21,373 nucleotides of DNA from positions 1 to 21,373 of the forward strand of contig JACVJH010000403.1 of assembly GCA_015711895.1 (NCBI GenBank). Direction: 5' to 3'. A program made the position numbers and the translations under genes. Origin of the DNA: Candidatus Solincola tengchongensis. GTDB lineage: Bacteria > Actinomycetota > Geothermincolia > Geothermincolales > RBG-13-55-18. The notes under the pieces are model-generated. The model saw only the letters and a program-made list of their open reading frames with translations, was not told where the DNA came from and made no database searches. Below, piece by piece: positions 17,606 through 21,373 of the stretch (the first letter of the stretch is position 1; each line of letters opens with the position of its first letter).

Positions 17606-18406
17606 ATGGGCGACCAGGACGAGCTGCTGGTGGAGGTAAGAGAGCCCCTGGCCTTTCTGACCATCAACCGCCCGGAGCGCAGGAACGCCCTCTCCGTCAC
17701 CCTGCTCCTCTCCCTGGCCCGCACCCTCAAGGAGCTGGCCGAAGGGAGCGGGGTGCGCTGCGCCGTTTTGCGGGGAGCGGGGGAGAAGGCCTTCTCCGCG
17801 GGCATGGACCTCACCGCCCTCCCCACGGGCCTCCCCGCGGAGCTGCAGAAAGAGGTGGAGTCCAAGGGTCCCCTGCAGTACGCGCTGGAGGCCGTCGAGG
17901 ACTGCCCTTTCCCGGTCATCGCCATGATCCGCGGCTACTGCGTGGGGGCGGGCTGCGAGACGAGCATGGCCTGCGACCTCCGCGTGGGGGCGGAGGGGTG
18001 CCGCATGGGGATGCCCCCGGCGCGCCTGGGTATCGTCTATCCCCCCGAGGGGCTGGAGCGCTTCCTCCGCAACATCGGGTACTCCGCCACGAGGAAGCTC
18101 TTTTTCACCGCAGAGCTCTTCGGGGGCCGCGAGGCCTACGAGATGGGCATGCTGGACTACCTGGTCCCCGACTCCGAGCTGGAGACCTTCACCGAGGAGC
18201 TGGCCCGGCGCGTGGCCTCGAACGCGCCGCTCTCCGTATCCGGCCACAAGCGGATTCTGCGCATGCTCTCCCGCCGGCTCCCTTTGACCGAGGAGGAGCG
18301 CGAGGAGGCCAACGCCCTCATGGGCCGCGCCCTGTCAAGCGAGGACGCCAGGGAGGGCCTCGCCGCCTTCCGGGAGAAAAGGGACCCGGTGTTCAGAGGG
18401 AGATAG
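17606..18406 (+). CDS. enoyl-CoA hydratase/isomerase (crotonase) family protein
   Basis: This is a 266-residue crotonase-fold protein, likely a cytoplasmic acyl-CoA enzyme. The oxyanion-hole pieces are FSAGMDL and GYCVGAGCETSMACDLR. Glu118 (GCETS) matches Glu144 of rat enoyl-CoA hydratase. The second catalytic glutamate (Glu164 in rat, within PEILLG) is absent: the matching segment reads PPARLG. An isomerase, hydrolase, decarboxylase or lyase reaction is therefore at least as likely as hydration. Start: ATG at 17606 lies five bases after GGAGGTG; the adjacent ATG at 17603 is also possible. It is the last gene of the co-directional catabolic run. Confidence 0.9.
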   Translation: MGDQDELLVEVREPLAFLTINRPERRNALSVTLLLSLARTLKELAEGSGVRCAVLRGAGEKAFSAGMDLTALPTGLPAELQKEVESKGPLQYALEAVEDCPFPVIAMIRGYCVGAGCETSMACDLRVGAEGCRMGMPPARLGIVYPPEGLERFLRNIGYSATRKLFFTAELFGGREAYEMGMLDYLVPDSELETFTEELARRVASNAPLSVSGHKRILRMLSRRLPLTEEEREEANALMGRALSSEDAREGLAAFREKRDPVFRGR

Positions 18407-18527
18407 GGAAGCGGGTCCGAGCTTTGAGCGAGTGGTGCCGCATCCTCTCGGTGGACACCTCAGGTTTGAAAAAGGTGGAGAGACCAGCCTATCCTCCCGG
18501 CAGTGGAGGAAGGAAGCACGGGAGGAA

Positions 18528-18544
18528 AGGGGTGAGAGACCCCT
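18528..18544 (+). terminator. weak hairpin terminator candidate after the catabolic run
   Basis: AGGGGT (18528-18533) pairs with ACCCCT (18539-18544) around a five-base loop. It is followed by CTTGTTGCCTT, which is only partly T-rich. It lies 120 bp after the crotonase stop and just before a new promoter, which suits an operon end, but the U-tract is poor. Confidence 0.35.
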
Positions 18545-18548
18545 CTTG

Positions 18549-18577
18549 TTGCCTTCCCCCCTCGACATGGATATAAT
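18549..18577 (+). promoter_or_regulatory. sigma70-type promoter of the riboswitch transcript
   Basis: TTGCCT (18549-18554) and a perfect TATAAT (18572-18577) are separated by 17 bp. A transcript starting near 18584 would carry the riboswitch and the MobB-like gene as its own unit. Confidence 0.7.
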
Positions 18578-18640
18578 TAGCATCGCATTTTTACGATCCG
18601 AGATTTGATGATCTGACGCCTTACGTGAACGCGATATGAG

Positions 18641-18739
18641 CTCTCCGAGTCCAGCCTCCTAAGGCCCGAGGGCTATGGAACTGGACCGATAGGGTGCCGG
18701 GGGAAACGCCGGCGCCTCCCGTGTTTGGAAAGGAGAGGA
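18641..18739 (+). ncRNA. Moco/Tuco-type riboswitch (molybdenum or tungsten cofactor)
   Basis: The leader folds into a set of helices: P1 CTCTCC (18641-18646) with GGAGAG (18732-18737); GTCCAG (18649-18654) with CTGGAC (18681-18686); a short inner hairpin around CGAG (18664-18673); and an 8-bp hairpin 18693-18700/18709-18716 with loop GGGAAACG followed by TCCC. The arrangement, including the GATAGGGTGCC and GGGGAAAC pieces, resembles the Moco RNA motif as I remember it. The gene it precedes is MobB-like, and TupA follows, which fits independently. The short inner helix would favour the Moco rather than the Tuco form, but this is weak. Its P1 3' strand is shared with an antiterminator. No covariance search was possible. 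Confidence 0.72.
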
Positions 18740-18756
18740 GATGAGCGGAAACGCGC

Positions 18757-18783
18757 GCCCGTCCTCTCCGGACGGGCTTTTTT
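18757..18783 (+). terminator. riboswitch-controlled intrinsic terminator
   Basis: GCCCGTCC (18757-18764) pairs perfectly with GGACGGGC (18770-18777) across a five-base loop, followed directly by six T (18778-18783). TCCTCTCC (18762-18769) inside it is exactly complementary to GGAGAGGA (18732-18739) just upstream, so an antiterminator can form that breaks the terminator. It lies downstream of the ATG at 18741 and argues against that start. Confidence 0.85.
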
Positions 18784-18908
18784 CGGGCCGCATCTCGGCG
18801 GAAAGAAGGGCGACTTCCGGCGACCCCTCTGCGGCCCATCCCTTCCCCGTCTCACAGCGCGCGCCGAGGGGTGGTGACGAACGCAGCCGACCGGCGCTGC
18901 GGGAGACG

Positions 18909-19826
18909 GTGTCGGCCGGAAACCGCGGGGATGGTTCCGCGTCCGGTAGCCGTGCGGCTCGTGGATCGGCGCTTCGCCGGGAGGACGGGGATCCGTCGTC
19001 TCGCCGACCTCTCCCGGACGCGGTAGAGGGTCCGGGTTTCCGCCCCGGCGAAGGGCGGGGGGCGAGGATAATCACCGTCTCCGGTTCCAGCAAAGACGTG
19101 GGCAAGAGTTCCCTGGCCGCCTTTCTGGCCTCACGGTGCCCCGGATGCGCGGCGATGAAGGTCTCCGTCCATGGGAGGAGGCCGCCCGGGGAGCCCATAG
19201 TGGAGGAAGGTGAGGTCTCGGGCCGGCCGGATACGGACACCGCCAGGCTGCGGGCGGCAGGCGCGCGGCCCGTCCTCTGGGTCAGGTCCACACCCGAGAC
19301 CCTCGGAGAGGACGTCCGGGAGGCCCTTTCCCGCCTGGAAGCCCCGGCGGTCATCGTGGAGGGGAACAGCGTCCTGCGTCACCTGGAGCCGGATTTCGCC
19401 GTCTTCGTCATGTCCACCGCTTTCGACGACTTCAAGCCCTCGGCCTTCGAGGCACTGGCCAGGGCGCATACGGTGGTGGTCAACGGGCTGGAAGATATTG
19501 GAGGAGAACGGGCGCTGGAACTGGAGAGGGCCATAAAAGCCCACAACCCTCGGGCCAAGGTGGTCATGGCGGCCGAGCTTGGGAGGGTGGGAGCCTGGGA
19601 GGTGGTGCTCTCCAGGGCGGCGGGAATGCTGGGAGGTGATATCGTGTCCGCCGATGTGGAAGAGAGGGTGTTGGAGGCCGTGAGAGAGAAGGCGGAGGAA
19701 GGGCGCATCCCTTGCGCCGTGGCCCTGAAGCTGGCCGAGGAGCTGGGAGTCCCGCCCATCGAGGTGGGAAAGGCGGCCAACACCCTGAACATAAAGATCG
19801 TGAAGTGCTCGCTGGGATGCTTCTGA
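18909..19826 (+). CDS. MobB-like P-loop NTPase with C-terminal small domain
   Basis: The recognisable protein begins near base 19065. Walker A is GSSKDVGKSS (Lys66 in this numbering). Later stretches DTARLRAAGARPVLWVRS and AVIVEGNSVLRHLEPDFAVF match the MobB-like group, which binds GTP and aids formation of nucleotide forms of molybdopterin. About 60 C-terminal residues form a separate helical unit (CAVALKLAEELGVPPIEVGK) ending IKIVKCSLGCF; I know it only as a conserved unknown small domain. Start is unsure: an ATG at 18741 with an AGGAGAGGAG site gives 361 residues, but its first 100 residues are Arg/Ser/Gly-rich and without coding character, and the riboswitch terminator would sit inside it. 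GTG at 18909 is the only other in-frame start before the P-loop, giving 305 residues. Confidence 0.8.
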   Translation: MSAGNRGDGSASGSRAARGSALRREDGDPSSRRPLPDAVEGPGFRPGEGRGARIITVSGSSKDVGKSSLAAFLASRCPGCAAMKVSVHGRRPPGEPIVEEGEVSGRPDTDTARLRAAGARPVLWVRSTPETLGEDVREALSRLEAPAVIVEGNSVLRHLEPDFAVFVMSTAFDDFKPSAFEALARAHTVVVNGLEDIGGERALELERAIKAHNPRAKVVMAAELGRVGAWEVVLSRAAGMLGGDIVSADVEERVLEAVREKAEEGRIPCAVALKLAEELGVPPIEVGKAANTLNIKIVKCSLGCF

Positions 19827-20246
19827 GCCCTGCGTGTCGCCGCTCGCCTGCCGAGGCGGCGGGTAGGGGATGTCGCCGGAACTTCGGTTTCCGGGATCGT
19901 CCGTTGGGGAAGAGCCTCGGGGACGGCGGAGCGAGCGGATCGCTGAAGGCGGTATCGATTTCGCCGGTCGTTCCCTTTAAGGGCCTTGTGAGGCGCCGGC
20001 GGGCCGGCCGCCGAGCGCCGCTCCTGAGGCCGGAGGCCTATGCGTGAGTACGGACGGGGGAAAAGAAAGGACTTGCGCCCCGCCTGCTTGAGAAACAGGA
20101 GTGAAGATGGTCGGAATAAGCCGCTGCCTCTGCAGGGGCCCGCTGAGGTCTCGTCCAGAACTTCTGCGGGTCCCCACGTGTGAACTGACGGTGCATCGCA
20201 AGGCCGTATGAGCGCCGGAGGTATGAGGACGGTTAGGGAGGGAGAG
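19827..20246. other. gene-free GC-rich spacer with strong inverted repeat
   Basis: I see no gene in these 420 bp. The main structure is an inverted repeat at 19992-20019: GGCGCCGGCGG pairs with CCGCCG-A-GCGCC, 11 bp with a bulged A and a five-base loop. A second small hairpin AGGCC/GGCCT is at 20027-20039. No T-run follows either, so they are not intrinsic terminators. I found no second cofactor riboswitch ahead of tupA and no clear promoter. Confidence 0.5.
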
Positions 20247-21200
20247 GTGCGAATAGGACAGGCCATCCTCATCGCTCTATCCCTCGCGGTTCTGACGGCA
20301 TCCACGGTGGCTGCGGGATGCGGCGGACAAACCGCGGAAAGGGTGGAGAGGAGGGAGCTCGTTCTGGCCACCACAACCAGCGTTCAGGACACGGGACTTC
20401 TCGACGGATGGATACCCCTCTTCGAGGCGAGATACCCCTATTCGGTCAAGGTGATCGCCGTGGGGAGCGGACAGGCCATGGAGATGGGCCGCAACGGTGA
20501 ATGCGACGTCATGCTGGTGCACAGTCCGGAGGACGAGGAGAGGATGGTGGAGGAGGGTTTTGCCGTGAACCGTCGCCCGGTGATGCACAACCGTTTCGCC
20601 ATCGTGGGCCCTCCGGAAGACCCGGCGGGCGTGGCGGCCTCTTCGACCGCCGCCGAGGCCATGCGAAAGATCGCCTCCTCCGGTTCAAAGTTCGTCTCCC
20701 GGGGCGACGGGTCGGGCACCCACGTCAAGGAGCTGGAGCTGTGGGGGCGCGCGGATGTCCTCCCTACGGGCGGCAGGTATATGGAGAGCGGGAAAGGGAT
20801 GGGGGACACGCTGCGCATCGCCTCCGAGGAAGGGGCCTACACCCTGACGGACAAGGGGACCTTTCTCAAATTGAGGGATGGACTCACGCTGTCCGCGCTC
20901 TTCGAGGAAGACGAGGCTCTTTACAATTATTACCATGTCATGGAGGTCAACCCGGAGAAATGGCCGGACGTGAACGCGGAGGGAGCCCGTGCCTTTTCCG
21001 ACTTCGTCACCGGGACGGAGGCGCAGGAGTTCCTCAGGGATTTCGGCGTGGAGGAGTACGGGGAGAGGCTGTTCTTCCCGGACGCACTGCCGGAGGGGGA
21101 CTTGGGGCAGGGTTGCCGGGAGGTCGATTCCTGTGAGAGACGCTCTGCTCTCCTGGGAAGCGGACGGCGGAAGGTGCGGACGGCCCATGGGAAGCGATGA
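20247..21200 (+). CDS. tupA: tungstate ABC transporter substrate-binding lipoprotein
   Basis: This 317-residue protein binds tungstate outside the membrane for uptake by a TupB/TupC permease-ATPase. The family signature ATTTSVQDTGLLDGW follows the lipobox, with VKVIAVGSGQAMEMGR, CDVMLVHSPEDE, VSRGDGSGTHVKE, GKGMGDTLRIASE and YTLTDKGTFL after it. With GTG at 20247 (site AGGGAGGGA) the signal peptide is ideal: MRIG, a hydrophobic stretch, then AAGC with lipidated Cys25. ATGs at 20208 and 20223 give longer, less likely leaders. The family match ends near LFFPDALPEGD; the last 30 residues (from LGQGCREVD) are basic and unlike TupA ends, perhaps a lost stop or frameshift. No tupB or tupC is visible in the 173 bp that remain. 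It fits the tungsten need of the AOR. Confidence 0.92.
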   Translation: MRIGQAILIALSLAVLTASTVAAGCGGQTAERVERRELVLATTTSVQDTGLLDGWIPLFEARYPYSVKVIAVGSGQAMEMGRNGECDVMLVHSPEDEERMVEEGFAVNRRPVMHNRFAIVGPPEDPAGVAASSTAAEAMRKIASSGSKFVSRGDGSGTHVKELELWGRADVLPTGGRYMESGKGMGDTLRIASEEGAYTLTDKGTFLKLRDGLTLSALFEEDEALYNYYHVMEVNPEKWPDVNAEGARAFSDFVTGTEAQEFLRDFGVEEYGERLFFPDALPEGDLGQGCREVDSCERRSALLGSGRRKVRTAHGKR

Positions 21201-21373
21201 CCGGGCGCGTTGTTCCCGGAGCCTCCTCTTTCCGACGCGTGTCCGGATGGAGGACATAAAAGGGGTTTTCGCCTGACGGAGGGATTTCGTCATCGGGCGA
21301 AGCGGTGCCTAGAAGGCGGAGGGTGTGGAAGCCGCCCGACTGGTAGGGCGGGGGCCCTCCAGGGGAGGCTGCC
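21201..21373. other. structured spacer at window end
   Basis: I find no gene in this stretch. CCGCCC (21332-21337) pairs with GGGCGG (21346-21351) around an eight-base loop, and further GC-rich complementary pieces run to the window edge. It may be the start of a leader RNA or merely GC-rich sequence; the window ends too soon to tell. Confidence 0.3.

Noticed and set aside
18741..18908. ATG 18741 as translation start of the MobB-like protein
   Set aside because: Its apparent ribosome binding site is the antiterminator/P1 strand, a perfect T6 terminator lies within the next 42 bases, and the encoded residues lack coding character. It is not fully excluded.

Overview
The window comes from a GC-rich (roughly 60-65% by eye) anaerobic bacterium. 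The oxygen-sensitive enzyme set points to anaerobiosis: a glycyl radical enzyme, a tungsten/molybdenum aldehyde:ferredoxin oxidoreductase (AOR), a radical SAM protein and a B12-dependent mutase. Strong Shine-Dalgarno sites with frequent GTG/TTG starts fit a deep anaerobic actinobacterial or Firmicutes/Chloroflexota-like lineage. No rRNA or other phylogenetic marker is present, so the taxon stays open.

Layout. 1-1893: 3' part of a glycyl radical enzyme (+). 1894-2283: gene-free, with a 33-34 bp direct repeat. 2284-3726: soluble PAS-PAS histidine kinase (-). 3727-4141: divergent control region with an AT-rich island and a sigma70-type promoter. 4142-4906: FadR-type GntR regulator (+). 5132-18406: a co-directional run of AOR, short-chain dehydrogenase, metallo-beta-lactamase-fold hydrolase, MoaD/ThiS-like sulfur carrier, divergent acyl-CoA mutase large subunit, radical SAM-PDZ-DUF512-like protein, mutase B12 subunit, a possible small ORF, MmgE/PrpD protein, AMP-forming acyl-CoA synthetase and a crotonase. 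18549-19826: promoter, Moco-type riboswitch, intrinsic terminator and a MobB-like P-loop protein. 20247-21200: TupA-type tungstate-binding lipoprotein.

How it may work together (inference). The 5-18 kb block looks like a degradation or conversion pathway. AOR would oxidise an aldehyde to an acid, the synthetase would make the CoA ester, the mutase would rearrange the carbon skeleton, and the crotonase, PrpD-like and SDR proteins would handle hydration, isomerisation and redox steps, under the FadR-type regulator at its head. TupA, the MobB-like protein and the MoaD-like carrier supply or handle the W/Mo-pterin cofactor that AOR needs. The substrate is not evident from sequence.

Most notable items: (1) a three-way mutually exclusive RNA pairing set (P1, antiterminator, terminator) in the riboswitch leader, which argues that the first ATG after it is not the real start; (2) a mutase large subunit with a remodelled substrate-loop region; (3) a radical SAM protein with PDZ placed after the SAM core, encoded between the two mutase subunits, with a duplicated and possibly frame-disturbed N-terminus.
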